Made by a program: the position numbers and the translations under genes
Assembly (NCBI RefSeq): GCF_030406325.1
Contig: NZ_JAUEQY010000030.1
Span: 84,124-148,123 of the forward strand
Direction: 5' to 3'
Source: Actinomadura sp. DC4
GTDB taxonomy: Bacteria; Actinomycetota; Actinomycetes; Streptosporangiales; Streptosporangiaceae
DNA: 64,000 nucleotides
In this document: positions 34,206 through 43,305 of the stretch, piece after piece
Layout of the letters: every line of letters starts with the position of its first letter
Position numbering within the stretch: position 1 is the stretch's first letter
The notes under the pieces: generated by a model
The model's input: the letters and a program-made list of their open reading frames with translations, nothing else
What the model was told of the DNA's origin: nothing
Databases searched by the model: none

Positions 34206-35018
34206 CTAGGGGTTCAGGCGGCCGATACCCCGGCCGGCGACCCGTACGGCGCCCTCCGGCGACAGCCGCACACCACGCCACGCGGCACGGGCCGAGGCCG
34301 GCGCGACGATGAGCGCCTGGTTCTTCTCGATCCCGCGCAGCACGTCGCGAGCCAGCGCCTGCGGAGTGTAGAGCTTCCGCTGCACCTTCAGCGCGGCGGC
34401 GCGTGCGTGCGTGCCCGCCTCCGTCGCCGGCAGGCCCGGGTTGGCGTTGTCGAGCAGGGGAGTGTCCACGAAACCGGGGCAGATCGCGCTCACGCGCACC
34501 CCGTTCGGCGCCGCCTCCGCCCGCAGGGCCAGGCTCATCCCGACCACCGCGTGCTTGGTCGTGGTGTAGGGCAGCATCAGCGGCGCCGGCACCAGGCCCG
34601 CGAGTGACGCGGTGTTGAGGATGTGCCCGTGGCCCTGCTCCAGCAGGATCGGGTACGCCGCGTGCACCCCGTGGATCACGCCGCGCAGGTTGACGTCGAG
34701 GGTGCGGTTCCAGTGGTCGAGCGTGAGCTCGTCGGTCCGGCCGCCGACGGCGATACCGGCGTTGTTGAAGACCAGGTCGAGCCGGCCGTGGCGCTCGCGC
34801 ACCGAGCGGTACAGCGCAGCCACCGCCTCGGGGTCGGTCACGTCCAGCGCGGCGGCCTCGGCGGCGCCGTGCTCGGACAGGCGGCCGGCGACCGCGTCGG
34901 CGCCCTCTTTGTCGAGGTCGGCCACTGTCACCGTGTCGCCGCGGAGCACGAGGGCGGTGGCGATGGCGCGGCCGATGCCGGAGGCGCCGCCGGTGATGAT
35001 CGCGATGCGGGAGGTCAT
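34206..35018 (-). CDS. short-chain dehydrogenase/reductase
   Basis: 270 aa. Rossmann motif IITGGASGIGRAIA at the N-terminus, NNAG motif (VFNNAGIAV), catalytic Ser in ASLAGLV and the YTTTKHA tetrad motif YxxxK. NAD(P)(H)-dependent oxidation or reduction of an alcohol or ketone. It is the third gene of a leftward operon behind a TetR regulator and an AurF-like diiron protein, 27 bp after the latter. Confidence 0.88.
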   Translation of the reverse strand: MTSRIAIITGGASGIGRAIATALVLRGDTVTVADLDKEGADAVAGRLSEHGAAEAAALDVTDPEAVAALYRSVRERHGRLDLVFNNAGIAVGGRTDELTLDHWNRTLDVNLRGVIHGVHAAYPILLEQGHGHILNTASLAGLVPAPLMLPYTTTKHAVVGMSLALRAEAAPNGVRVSAICPGFVDTPLLDNANPGLPATEAGTHARAAALKVQRKLYTPQALARDVLRGIEKNQALIVAPASARAAWRGVRLSPEGAVRVAGRGIGRLNP

Positions 35019-35045
35019 GAGTCGGCTCCTTGAGGGGGTCGGAGG

Positions 35046-36041
35046 TCAGCGGGCCGTACGGGCGCGGCGGACGTTCGGCTCGTCCCACAGGCCGACGGCG
35101 CGCCAGAGCTGCCGGCTGAACCCGTCGATCATGCCGATCTCGGCGGCGAGGTCGCGGACCTTGGCGACGCAGTTCTTCAGCTCGCCGGTCCACGCGTCGT
35201 CGCGGTACGCCTCGCGGATCACGTCCTTGGGGATGCCGAAGTGGCGCACCATCGGGCCGGGGGGAGCGAGCATGACGCGCGCCATCAGGCCGAGGATCAG
35301 CGGTGAGATCACGCCGAGCATCTTGCGGCGCAGCGGGTTGATGCGCGGCACCCGGTGCTTGAGGTAGTGCCGGGCGAAGGAGATGTGGCGCGCCTCCTCC
35401 GCGATGTGGATGCGCATGATCTTGTCCTGCAGCGGGTGCAGGTCGTGCCCGTTCTTGATGGTCTGCCGCTGGAAGTAGTCGATGGGGTCCTCGCCCCCGA
35501 GCACGAACACGAAGAACAGCTCGGTGGAGATCCGCGGGATGTGCGGGGCGATCTGCGACAGGGTGTCCAGGCTCCTCGGCATGCCCTTGATCGGCATCCC
35601 CGTACGGTTGACGAACTCCTGGAACATCATCGCGTGATGGCATTCCTCGGTCGTCTCGTGCAGGACGTACCGGAACTCCGGCGAGCCGTTCGGCAGCTTG
35701 TACGCGTAGCCGAGCAGGCCGCGCTTCAGAAGGTTCTCGAACTGCAGGCCGATCTTCATGGTCGTGGCGACGCGCCACAGGCCGATCTGGGCCTGGACGT
35801 GCTCGGGCTGGTCGCGGTACCACTGCGTCGCGCCGAGCCGGTCGATCGGCGGCAGGATCCAGCGGGGGTCGTTCGGGTCGACCTTGAAGTCCGGGTCCTC
35901 CCACGGGATGTCGGCGTAGGCCTCCCAGTGCTTGTCGACCGAGGCCTTGGACAGGCGCTCGATCACGCCGACGTAGGCCGTGCGGTCCTCGACCTTCTCG
36001 CGGACTTCCTCGTCCAGCGTCGTGCTCGTGGGGTTCGGCAT
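35046..36041 (-). CDS. AurF-like diiron oxygenase
   Basis: 331 aa. Ligand-type motifs for two irons are present: ETTEECHHAMMFQEFV (ExxxxxxH pattern) and HIAEEARHISFARHYLKHR (EExxH). This arrangement resembles the AurF N-oxygenase family (p-aminobenzoate N-oxygenase and relatives). The substrate is unknown. I chose the ATG at 36041 with GGGAG upstream; an in-frame TTG at 36056 overlaps the TetR stop. Genomic context with TetR and SDR, and no biosynthetic cluster, suggests a catabolic or lipid-modifying role. Confidence 0.8.
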   Translation of the reverse strand: MPNPTSTTLDEEVREKVEDRTAYVGVIERLSKASVDKHWEAYADIPWEDPDFKVDPNDPRWILPPIDRLGATQWYRDQPEHVQAQIGLWRVATTMKIGLQFENLLKRGLLGYAYKLPNGSPEFRYVLHETTEECHHAMMFQEFVNRTGMPIKGMPRSLDTLSQIAPHIPRISTELFFVFVLGGEDPIDYFQRQTIKNGHDLHPLQDKIMRIHIAEEARHISFARHYLKHRVPRINPLRRKMLGVISPLILGLMARVMLAPPGPMVRHFGIPKDVIREAYRDDAWTGELKNCVAKVRDLAAEIGMIDGFSRQLWRAVGLWDEPNVRRARTAR

Positions 36042-36052
36042 TACGGGCTCCC

Positions 36053-36718
36053 TCAAGAGTCGGGGATGAGCAGACGGGCGAAGCTCTTCAGCTGGGTGAG
36101 CACGGCGGCCTGGTGACCGTGGGCGTCATCGTCGAGTGAGTTCTGCAGCGTGAGCCCGATGAGGGTGGCGAACAGGCTGCGGATCAGCGTGCCCGCGCTC
36201 TCCTCGTCCAGGGGCGTGGGGAACAGCCGGAGGAAGGTCTCGAGGATGACCTGGACGACGCGCTCGTTGATTCCGATGCTCAGGTCGCGCAGCGTCTCGT
36301 CCGTGCGCGCGGCCATGGCCAGCTCCATCAGGGCCAGCGACGGCGCCTGCCGGAAGGTGACCCACAGCAGGTCGAGCGCGCCCTCGACGCCCCGCTCGCT
36401 CTCGGGCAGGTCGCCGAAGGCGCGCTCGTACGCGAGCCGCTGGCGCTCCAGCAGGTGCTCCAGCGCCGCCGCGACCAGCAGCATCTTGGTCGGGTAGTGG
36501 TGCTGCTGCGCGCCGCGCGAGACGCCGGCGCGCCGGGCGACCTCGGTGGTGGAGGTGCCGGACCAGCCCAGCTCGGCGAGGCACTCCATGGTCGCGTCGA
36601 GGAGGCGGCCCTGGGTCTCGGCGCGGCGTTCCTCCTGCGTACGGGAGGCGCCGCGTGGATGCCGGCCATGACGTCGGCGACTGCTTACTGACACGTCTTC
36701 GACGGTAGGAGCAGCCAT
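36053..36718 (-). CDS. TetR-family regulator of the diiron/SDR operon
   Basis: 221 aa. After a basic N-terminal extension the helix-turn-helix is at ~35-85 (LLDATMECLAELGWSGTSTTEVARRAGVSRGAQQHHYPTKMLLVAAALEHL). The ligand domain follows. It is first in the operon: its stop is 11 bp before the AurF-like ATG. A nested palindrome sits over its start region, so it probably represses itself and the two downstream genes. Confidence 0.88.
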   Translation of the reverse strand: MAAPTVEDVSVSSRRRHGRHPRGASRTQEERRAETQGRLLDATMECLAELGWSGTSTTEVARRAGVSRGAQQHHYPTKMLLVAAALEHLLERQRLAYERAFGDLPESERGVEGALDLLWVTFRQAPSLALMELAMAARTDETLRDLSIGINERVVQVILETFLRLFPTPLDEESAGTLIRSLFATLIGLTLQNSLDDDAHGHQAAVLTQLKSFARLLIPDS

Positions 36719-36743
36719 ACATGCAATCAAGCCTGCTTGTATG
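36716..36743. promoter_or_regulatory. TetR operator at the regulator's 5' end
   Basis: CATACA and TGTATG outer arms enclose the palindrome CAAGC-CT-GCTTG (36728-36739). It overlaps the tetR ATG and the promoter region toward the aminotransferase gene. Confidence 0.55.
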
Positions 36744-36823
36744 TTGGCCCGGTCACATATTGGACGCGGCGTCTGACAAGGGTGCGCGCGGCGATCCTGC
36801 CCTCCGGCCGGGGGCCGCGCCGT

Positions 36824-36829
36824 TAGGGT
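36824..36829 (+). promoter_or_regulatory. -10 element of a probable leaderless transcript
   Basis: TAGGGT, 8 nt before the aminotransferase ATG, with no ribosome site between. This spacing is typical of leaderless actinobacterial mRNAs. Confidence 0.45.
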
Positions 36830-36837
36830 TGTCTGCC

Positions 36838-38049
36838 ATGCAGGTCAGCCAGTCGGACAAGCTCGCCAACGTTCTCTACGACATCCGCGGCCCGGTGCTC
36901 AAGCGCGCCATGCAGATGGAGGCCGAGGGTCACCAGATCCTCAAGCTGCACATCGGCAACCCGGCCCCGTTCGGCTTCGAGGCGCCGGACGAGATCCTCC
37001 AGGACGTCATCCGCAACCTGCCGGTCGCCCACGGATACAGCGACTCGAAGGGCATCCTGCCCGCGCGCCGCGCGGTCGTGCAGCACTACGAGCAGCGCGG
37101 TTTCGCCGGGCTCGCCGTCGAGGACGTCTACCTCGGCAACGGCGTGTCCGAGCTGATCGTGATGGCCATGCAGGCGCTGCTCAACAACGGCGACCAGGTG
37201 CTGATCCCGGCGCCGGACTACCCGCTCTGGACGGCCGCGGTCTCGCTCGGCGGCGGCACGCCCGTGCACTACCTCTGCGACGAGGCGAACGGCTGGATGC
37301 CCGACCTCGCCGACATCGAGTCGAAGATCACCCCGGCCACGAAGGCCATCGTGATCATCAACCCGAACAACCCGACCGGCGCGGTCTACTCCCGCGAGCT
37401 GCTCGAAGGCGTGGCCGAACTCGCCCGGCGGGAGGGTCTGCTGATCCTCTCCGACGAGATCTACGACCGCATCCTGTACGACGGCGCCGAGCACGTCTCG
37501 ATCGCGCCGCTCGTCCCCGACCTGCCCTCGCTGACCTTCTCCGGCCTGTCGAAGGCCTACCGCGTGTGCGGCTTCCGGTCCGGCTGGATGGTCGTCTCGG
37601 GCCCGAAGGAGCACGCCGAGTCCTACATCGAGGGCCTCGACATGCTGGCCAACATGCGGCTGTGCCCCAACGTGCCGGGCCAGCACGCGATCCAGGCGGC
37701 CCTCGGCGGGCACCAGAGCATCGACGACCTCGTGCTGCCGGGCGGCCGGCTGCGCGAGCAGCGCGACCGCGCGTGCCGGCTCCTCAACGAGATCCCGGGC
37801 GTGAGCTGCGTCAAGCCGTCCGGCGCGCTGTACGTCTTCCCGCGCCTCGACCCGGTCATCTACCCGATCAAGGACGACCAGGACTTCGTGCTCGACCTGC
37901 TGGAGACCCAGCGGATCCTCGTCGTGCAGGGCAGCGGCTTCAACTGGCCCGATACCGACCACCTGCGCATCGTGACGCTGCAGCACGCCGACGACATCGA
38001 GGAGGCGATCGGGCGGCTGGGGGAGTTCCTGGAGACCCGGCGGGCGTGA
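36838..38049 (+). CDS. class I/II aminotransferase, AlaA-like
   Basis: 403 aa PLP enzyme. The Schiff-base Lys is in SGLSKAYRVCGFRSGWM, the PLP-phosphate Arg region in the same stretch, and INPNNPTGAVYS and SDEIYDRILYD are fold-type I hallmarks. The N-terminus (LANVLYDIRGPVLKRAMQMEAEGHQILKLHIGNPAPFGFEAP) closely follows the alanine-synthesising aminotransferase AlaA, glutamate-pyruvate type. It likely transfers the amino group between alanine/pyruvate and glutamate/oxoglutarate. A -10-like TAGGGT stands 8 nt before the ATG, so the mRNA may be leaderless. Confidence 0.88.
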   Translation: MQVSQSDKLANVLYDIRGPVLKRAMQMEAEGHQILKLHIGNPAPFGFEAPDEILQDVIRNLPVAHGYSDSKGILPARRAVVQHYEQRGFAGLAVEDVYLGNGVSELIVMAMQALLNNGDQVLIPAPDYPLWTAAVSLGGGTPVHYLCDEANGWMPDLADIESKITPATKAIVIINPNNPTGAVYSRELLEGVAELARREGLLILSDEIYDRILYDGAEHVSIAPLVPDLPSLTFSGLSKAYRVCGFRSGWMVVSGPKEHAESYIEGLDMLANMRLCPNVPGQHAIQAALGGHQSIDDLVLPGGRLREQRDRACRLLNEIPGVSCVKPSGALYVFPRLDPVIYPIKDDQDFVLDLLETQRILVVQGSGFNWPDTDHLRIVTLQHADDIEEAIGRLGEFLETRRA

Positions 38050-38114
38050 GCCGCTGGTCCCCGGTCCGTGCCGGCGCCGGGGTAAAGGAGGCACCGCGGG
38101 CGCTCCGGCACCGG

Positions 38115-38120
38115 TAGCGT
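38115..38120 (+). promoter_or_regulatory. -10 element of a probable leaderless dinG transcript
   Basis: TAGCGT 8 nt before the GTG at 38129, no ribosome site between. Same arrangement as at 36824. Confidence 0.4.
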
Positions 38121-38128
38121 TTCCTGTC

Positions 38129-40183
38129 GTGCCCGACGACCTCCTCGACTCCGCCGACCGTACGGACCTGCCCGACGTATCCGCCCTTCTCGCCGCCGCC
38201 GTGTCCGGTGTCGGCGGCGCCGAACGCCCCGGACAGGTGAAGATGGCCGAGGCGGTGGCACACGCCATCGACTCCGGCGAGCACCTCGCCGTGCAGGCCG
38301 GCACCGGTACCGGCAAGTCGCTCGCCTACCTCGTTCCGGCCGTACGGCACGCGGTCGAGACGGACGCCTGCGTCGTCGTCTCCACCGCGACGATCGCGCT
38401 GCAGCGCCAGCTCATCGACCGTGACCTGCCCCGGCTCGCCGAGTCGCTGAAGGACACGCTCGGCCGCGAGCCGGTGTTCGCCATCCTCAAGGGCCGCCGC
38501 AACTACCTGTGCCGCCACCGGCTCCAGGTCGACGCGCCGGAGGACCCGGACGAGATCCTCTTCGACCCGCAGGCCGTCTCGGCCGCCGGGCGGCACGTGC
38601 AGCGCATCCACGAGTGGGCCGAGACCACCGAGACCGGCGACCGCGACGAGCTCGTACCCGGCGTGAACGAGCAGGCCTGGCGGCAGGTGTCGGTGAGCGC
38701 GCGTGAGTGCCTCGGCGCGGCCCGCTGCCCCTTCGGCACCGAGTGCTTCGCCGAGCGCGCCCGCGACGAGGCCGGCGACGCCGACGTCGTCGTCACCAAC
38801 CACGCGCTGCTCGCCATCGACGCGCTGGAGGACTTTCAGGTCCTGCCCGAGCACGACGTCGTCATCATCGACGAGGCGCACGAGCTGGTCGACCGGGTCA
38901 CCTCGGTGGCCACCGCCGAGCTGTCCGCCCAGACCGTGGAGATCACCGCGCGCCGCTGCGGGCGGCTCATCGAGGACGACCTCGCCGACCGGCTCAAAGA
39001 GGCCGGCGAGGCCCTCGGGCCGATCCTGAACGACCTGCACTCCGGCCGGATGGACGTGCTCCCGCAGGCCGTGGGCATCTCGCTCGTCGGAGTCCGCGAC
39101 GCGGCGCTGGCCTGCGCGACCGCGCTGCGCGGCTCCCTCAAGAGCACCGAGGAGGACGCCGAGCGCCTCGGCGCCGGGCGGGCCGCCCTCACGTCGCTGG
39201 AGGAGATCCACGAGACCGCCGAGCGCTTCCTGCGCTCGTTCGAGGCCGACATCGCCTCCCGCCACGACGTCGTCTGGCTGGACAAGCCGTTCTCGGAGGA
39301 CTCCCGCCGGCCGACCGCGCTGCGGGTGGCGCCCCTCGGCGTCGGCGGCCTGCTCCGCGAGCGCCTCTTCCGCCCTCGTACGACGGTGTTGACCTCGGCG
39401 ACGCTGTCCCTCGGCGGGTCGTTCGAGCCGCTCGCCCGCCAGTGGGGCCTGCCCTCGCTCGACGCTCCCGCCTCCGATGAGGACAAGCCGTCCTCCGAGA
39501 GCGGCGAGCCGATCGTGTGGTCGGGCTTGGACGTCGGCTCACCGTTCGACCACGCGCGCAGCGGCATCCTCTACATCGCGCGGAGCCTGCCCTCTCCCGG
39601 CCGCGACGGTCTGCAGGAGGCCTACCTCACGGAGCTGAGCGAGCTGATCGCCGCGGCCGGGGGCCGTACTCTCGGCCTGTTCTCCTCGATGCGCGCGGCC
39701 AAGCAGGCCGCCGAGGAGCTGCGCGAGCGCATCTCCCAGCCGCTGCTGTGCCAGGGCGAGGACTCGACGTCCCTGCTGGTCAAACGCTTCGCCGAGGACG
39801 ACGCGACGTGCCTGTTCGGCACGCTGTCGCTCTGGCAGGGCGTCGACGTCCCCGGCCCGTCGCTGCGGCTCGTGGTGATCGACCGCATCCCGTTCCCGCG
39901 CCCGGACGACCCGCTGTCCTCGGCGCGGCAGCGGGCCATCGGAGCGCGCGGCGGCAACGGTTTCATGGCGGTCGCCGCGACCAACGCGGCCCTGCTCCTG
40001 GCCCAGGGCGCGGGCCGCCTGCTGCGCACCATGACCGACCGGGGCGTCGTGGCGATCCTCGACCCCCGCCTGGCCACGGCCCGCTACGGCACCTTCCTCC
40101 GCGCGTCGCTGCCGCCGTTCTGGACGACGTACGACTCCGAGGTCGCCAAGGGCGCGTTGCGGCGCCTCGACGAGTCCTCGTGA
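38129..40183 (+). CDS. dinG: DinG-family ATP-dependent DNA helicase
   Basis: 684 aa superfamily 2 (XPD/DinG-like) helicase. Walker A is AGTGTGKSLAYLVPA, the DEAH box is IDEAHELVDRV, and motif V/VI is near LWQGVDVPGPSLRLVVIDRIPF and AQGAGRLLRT. Four cysteines between the A and B boxes (NYLCRHR, ECLGAARCPFGTECF) could hold an iron-sulfur cluster as in DinG/XPD. It unwinds 5'-tailed or forked DNA in repair of damaged or stalled structures. The start is GTG 38129, just after a likely -10 element. Confidence 0.88.
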   Translation: MPDDLLDSADRTDLPDVSALLAAAVSGVGGAERPGQVKMAEAVAHAIDSGEHLAVQAGTGTGKSLAYLVPAVRHAVETDACVVVSTATIALQRQLIDRDLPRLAESLKDTLGREPVFAILKGRRNYLCRHRLQVDAPEDPDEILFDPQAVSAAGRHVQRIHEWAETTETGDRDELVPGVNEQAWRQVSVSARECLGAARCPFGTECFAERARDEAGDADVVVTNHALLAIDALEDFQVLPEHDVVIIDEAHELVDRVTSVATAELSAQTVEITARRCGRLIEDDLADRLKEAGEALGPILNDLHSGRMDVLPQAVGISLVGVRDAALACATALRGSLKSTEEDAERLGAGRAALTSLEEIHETAERFLRSFEADIASRHDVVWLDKPFSEDSRRPTALRVAPLGVGGLLRERLFRPRTTVLTSATLSLGGSFEPLARQWGLPSLDAPASDEDKPSSESGEPIVWSGLDVGSPFDHARSGILYIARSLPSPGRDGLQEAYLTELSELIAAAGGRTLGLFSSMRAAKQAAEELRERISQPLLCQGEDSTSLLVKRFAEDDATCLFGTLSLWQGVDVPGPSLRLVVIDRIPFPRPDDPLSSARQRAIGARGGNGFMAVAATNAALLLAQGAGRLLRTMTDRGVVAILDPRLATARYGTFLRASLPPFWTTYDSEVAKGALRRLDESS

Positions 40184-40201
40184 CGTCCGCCGCGGGGCCG
40201 C

Positions 40202-40909
40202 TCAGCGGGCGAGCTGCGGATACAGGTCCTCCAGCGGCCCCGAGAGCGCGTTCTTGACGTTGACGCTGCGTTCGTCGGCGAGCACCTCGTACCGCCCGGC
40301 GGCGAATCCGTCGTAGGCGGCGCGGACGATGTCGGCCGGAGCCGCCTTCTCGTCGGTCACCTCGCTGACCATGGGAGTGTCGGTGTAGCCGAGGTGGACG
40401 CCGACGACGTGCGTGCCCTGGCCGGCCAGCTCGACGCGCATGGAGTTCGTGGCCGACCAGAAGGCCGACTTCGAGGCGCTGTAGGCGTTGTAGCCGGCCA
40501 CCCAGCTGAGCACGGAGTGGACGTTGATGAACGCCCCGCCGCCGTTGGCGGCGACGACGGGCGCGAACGCGCGCGCGACGTGCAGCGCCCCGAAGAAGTT
40601 GGTCTCGAACGTCGACCGGATGTCGTCGAAGTCGTCGGTGAGGACGTTGTCGGAGTAGCGGAGGACGCCGGCGTTGTTGACGACGACGTCCACGTCCTGC
40701 GCGGCCGCCGCCGCTGCGGCGACGGACTCCTCGCTGGTGACGTCGAGCGGCAGCGCGACGACGCGGGGGTCCTCCCAGTTTCGCGGGTTGCGCGCGGTGG
40801 CGTACACCTTGGCGGCCCCGCCCTCGAGGGCCTGCTCGACGAACTCGACGCCGAGCCCGCCGTTCGCGCCGGTGACGAGAACGGTCGCTCCGGAAAGTGT
40901 CGTGGTCAT
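40202..40909 (-). CDS. short-chain dehydrogenase/reductase
   Basis: 235 aa. Rossmann motif VLVTGANGGLGVEF, NNAG motif VVNNAGVLRY, catalytic Ser in NVHSVLSWVAG and YSASKSA (YxxxK). Aldehyde or ketone substrate unknown. AAAAGGAGAC stands before the ATG at 40909. Divergent from a TetR gene across 94 bp, which makes a two-gene regulated pair; the similar gene at 34206 belongs to a different operon. Confidence 0.88.
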   Translation of the reverse strand: MTTTLSGATVLVTGANGGLGVEFVEQALEGGAAKVYATARNPRNWEDPRVVALPLDVTSEESVAAAAAAAQDVDVVVNNAGVLRYSDNVLTDDFDDIRSTFETNFFGALHVARAFAPVVAANGGGAFINVHSVLSWVAGYNAYSASKSAFWSATNSMRVELAGQGTHVVGVHLGYTDTPMVSEVTDEKAAPADIVRAAYDGFAAGRYEVLADERSVNVKNALSGPLEDLYPQLAR

Positions 40910-41003
40910 GGACGTGTCTCCTTTTGGGTCCGCCGATTGTGCACCGGTCGTTCTCAAAAGACTACAGTGGACCCTGACGGGGCAGGTGAAGGGGGGGGCG
41001 GGG

Positions 41004-41576
41004 ATGGCACGGCACAAGGAGTTCGATCCGGACACGGCACTGGATCGGGCGATGCTGGTGTTCTGGGAGCAGGGCTTCGAGAAGGCGTCGATGCAGGAGC
41101 TCGTGGACCGCATGGGGGTCCACAAGCGCAGCATGTACGACACCTTCGGCGACAAGCGGTCCCTGTTCCTCAAGACCCTCGACCGTTACATCTCCACGAG
41201 CGAGGCGCGGCAGCGGTCGATCGCCGACGACGCCACGGAGGTCGTACCCGCCGTGCGCTCGATGTTCGAGACCGTGCTGAGAGACGGCGGCGGGCCGCTC
41301 GGCTGCTTCGCCGTCAACTCCGCCACGGAGAGCGTGGGCCAGGCCGCCGACGTCGCCATCCGCCTCGACCGCCACTTCGGCTTCCTGCGGGGGCTGCTCC
41401 TCGAGCTTGTGCGGCGGGGGCAGCGGTCGGGCGAGGTGACGGCGGCGCACTCCGCGGAGCAGCTGGCGGCGGTGCTGGACGGCGCGTGGATCGGCCTCCG
41501 CGTTCAGGCGCGGGCCGGCGTGCCCCGGCGCCACCTCCTCGAAATGATCGACGCCATGATCGCCATGCTCGCCTGA
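41004..41576 (+). CDS. TetR-family regulator divergent from the SDR gene
   Basis: 190 aa. Helix-turn-helix ~8-55 with ALDRAMLVFWEQGFEKASMQELVDRMGVHKRSMYDTFGDKRSLFLKTL, like the YxaF/AcuR subgroup of TetR that often controls a neighbouring reductase. GGGGCGGGG before the ATG is a weak ribosome site. It converges with the acyl-CoA ligase gene. It likely represses the SDR gene in response to an electrophile, by analogy with family members. Confidence 0.85.
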   Translation: MARHKEFDPDTALDRAMLVFWEQGFEKASMQELVDRMGVHKRSMYDTFGDKRSLFLKTLDRYISTSEARQRSIADDATEVVPAVRSMFETVLRDGGGPLGCFAVNSATESVGQAADVAIRLDRHFGFLRGLLLELVRRGQRSGEVTAAHSAEQLAAVLDGAWIGLRVQARAGVPRRHLLEMIDAMIAMLA

Positions 41577-41607
41577 CGCTGTTCCGCACCGAACGTTCCC
41601 GTTTCCT

Positions 41608-43305
41608 CTAGGGCATCGCGTTCTCCTCGCGGAGGACGCGGCGCAGGACCTTTCCCAGCATGTTGCGGGGGAGCGTCTCGCGGATCTCGATGAACGCCGG
41701 CACCTTGTACTCCGCGAGGTGACGGGCGGCGTACTCCATGAGCTCTGCCGGGCTCGGCGCCGGCTGGTGCGCGATGACGTACGCGCTGACGACCTCGCCG
41801 TGCGCGGAGTCGGGGATGCCGACGACCGCGGCCTCGACGACGCCGGGGTGGGCGCTCAGGACGTTCTCGATCTCGGAGGGGTAGACGTTGAAGCCGTCGA
41901 CGATGACGACGTCGCGCTTGCGGTCGATGAGCGTGAAGAATCCGTCGGGGCTCATCACGCCGATGTCGCCCGTACGGAACCAGCCGTCGCGTGACAACGT
42001 CTCGGCGGTCTCCGCGGGCTGGTTCCAGTAGCCGACGAAGACCTGGGGGCCGCGGACGGTGAGCTCGCCCGGGTACCCGATCGGCAGCACGCGGCGCGGG
42101 TCGTGCTCGTCCACGATGCGCGCCTCCGTGCCGGGCAGCGGGGCGCCGACCGAGACGTGGCGGGCGTTCCCGTCCAGCGGATTGGCCATCAGCACGGGGG
42201 AGGTCTCGGTCATCCCGTACCCCTGCACGAGCTGCCCGCCGGTGCCCGCCTTGAAGGCCTCCACCGTCGTGCGGGCGAGTTTCATGGCCCCGGAGACGCA
42301 CGTACGGATGTCGCCCACGCCGGCCTTCTTCGACTCGGGCGCCGCGGCGAGTTGCTGGTAGATCGGCGGAACGCCGGGGAACAACGTCGGCCGGTGCTTG
42401 CGGACCGCGTCCAGCACGAGGTCGAGGTCGAACCTCGGGATCAGCACGACCATGCCGCCGATCAGCGTCGTACACGTCAGGCAGAACGTCAGCCCGAAGA
42501 CGTGGAACAGGGGAACGACGGCGAGGTTCACCTCGTGACCGTCGCGGATGTCGGGGTCCCAGGCGGTGGTCTGGTGGGCGTTGGCGACGAGGTTGCGGTG
42601 GGTGAGCATGGCCCCTTTGGGCCGCCCGGTGGTGCCGCCGGTGTACTGCAGGACGGCCAGGTCGCGCATGGGGTCGACCGGCGTCTGCTGAGGGTTGTCG
42701 GGCCCTTCTCTCAGCAGATCCTCGAACCGCAGAACGGGCGCGTGCTCGGGCACCTGGGTACTCAGCTCGGCGAGCAGCCGCCGCGCCTTGGCGAGGGGAA
42801 GCTTGAGCAGCTCACGCTTGACGAACGGAAGATGGTCGGCGAGCGAGGTCACGACGACGTGCTCGACGGCCGTGCCGGGCATGGCCTGGGTCAGCGTCTC
42901 GTAGGCCTTGTCGAAGACGATGACGACGCGGGCGCCGGAGTCGTCGAGCTGGTGACGCAGCTCGGAGGCCGTGTAGAGCGGGTTGGTGGGGACGACGATC
43001 GCCCCGATCCGCAGGATCGCGTAGAAGGCGATGACCTCCTGGGGACAGTTGGGCAGAATCACCGCGACCCGCTCGCCCTTGCGCACGCCGATCCGCCGTA
43101 GCGCCCCGGCGAACCGGTTGACGTCGTTCAGCAGCCGTGAGTACGTCATCGAACGCCCGAAGAACATCAGCGCCTTGCGGCCGGGGAACCTCTCGGCGGA
43201 CGAGTCGAGCAGGTAGGTCAAGGGCACATCGGGAACCTGGACGTCGTCGGGCACACCGTCGGCGTAGAACCGAAGCCACGGCCGCTCATCGTAGGGAGTG
43301 CTCAT
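41608..43305 (-). CDS. fadD: long-chain fatty acid-CoA ligase (FadD type)
   Basis: 565 aa ANL-superfamily enzyme. AMP-binding P-loop YTGGTTGRPKGAML, GYGMTETSPV (motif A5), and the hinge region DGFFTLIDRKRDVVIVDGFNVYPSEIE, with the catalytic Lys of the C-terminal domain in NMLGKVLRR. It activates a fatty acid with ATP to acyl-AMP and then acyl-CoA. The gene stands alone, convergent with TetR and with a 465-bp upstream gap. A second ligase of the same class lies at 53831. Confidence 0.9.
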   Translation of the reverse strand: MSTPYDERPWLRFYADGVPDDVQVPDVPLTYLLDSSAERFPGRKALMFFGRSMTYSRLLNDVNRFAGALRRIGVRKGERVAVILPNCPQEVIAFYAILRIGAIVVPTNPLYTASELRHQLDDSGARVVIVFDKAYETLTQAMPGTAVEHVVVTSLADHLPFVKRELLKLPLAKARRLLAELSTQVPEHAPVLRFEDLLREGPDNPQQTPVDPMRDLAVLQYTGGTTGRPKGAMLTHRNLVANAHQTTAWDPDIRDGHEVNLAVVPLFHVFGLTFCLTCTTLIGGMVVLIPRFDLDLVLDAVRKHRPTLFPGVPPIYQQLAAAPESKKAGVGDIRTCVSGAMKLARTTVEAFKAGTGGQLVQGYGMTETSPVLMANPLDGNARHVSVGAPLPGTEARIVDEHDPRRVLPIGYPGELTVRGPQVFVGYWNQPAETAETLSRDGWFRTGDIGVMSPDGFFTLIDRKRDVVIVDGFNVYPSEIENVLSAHPGVVEAAVVGIPDSAHGEVVSAYVIAHQPAPSPAELMEYAARHLAEYKVPAFIEIRETLPRNMLGKVLRRVLREENAMP

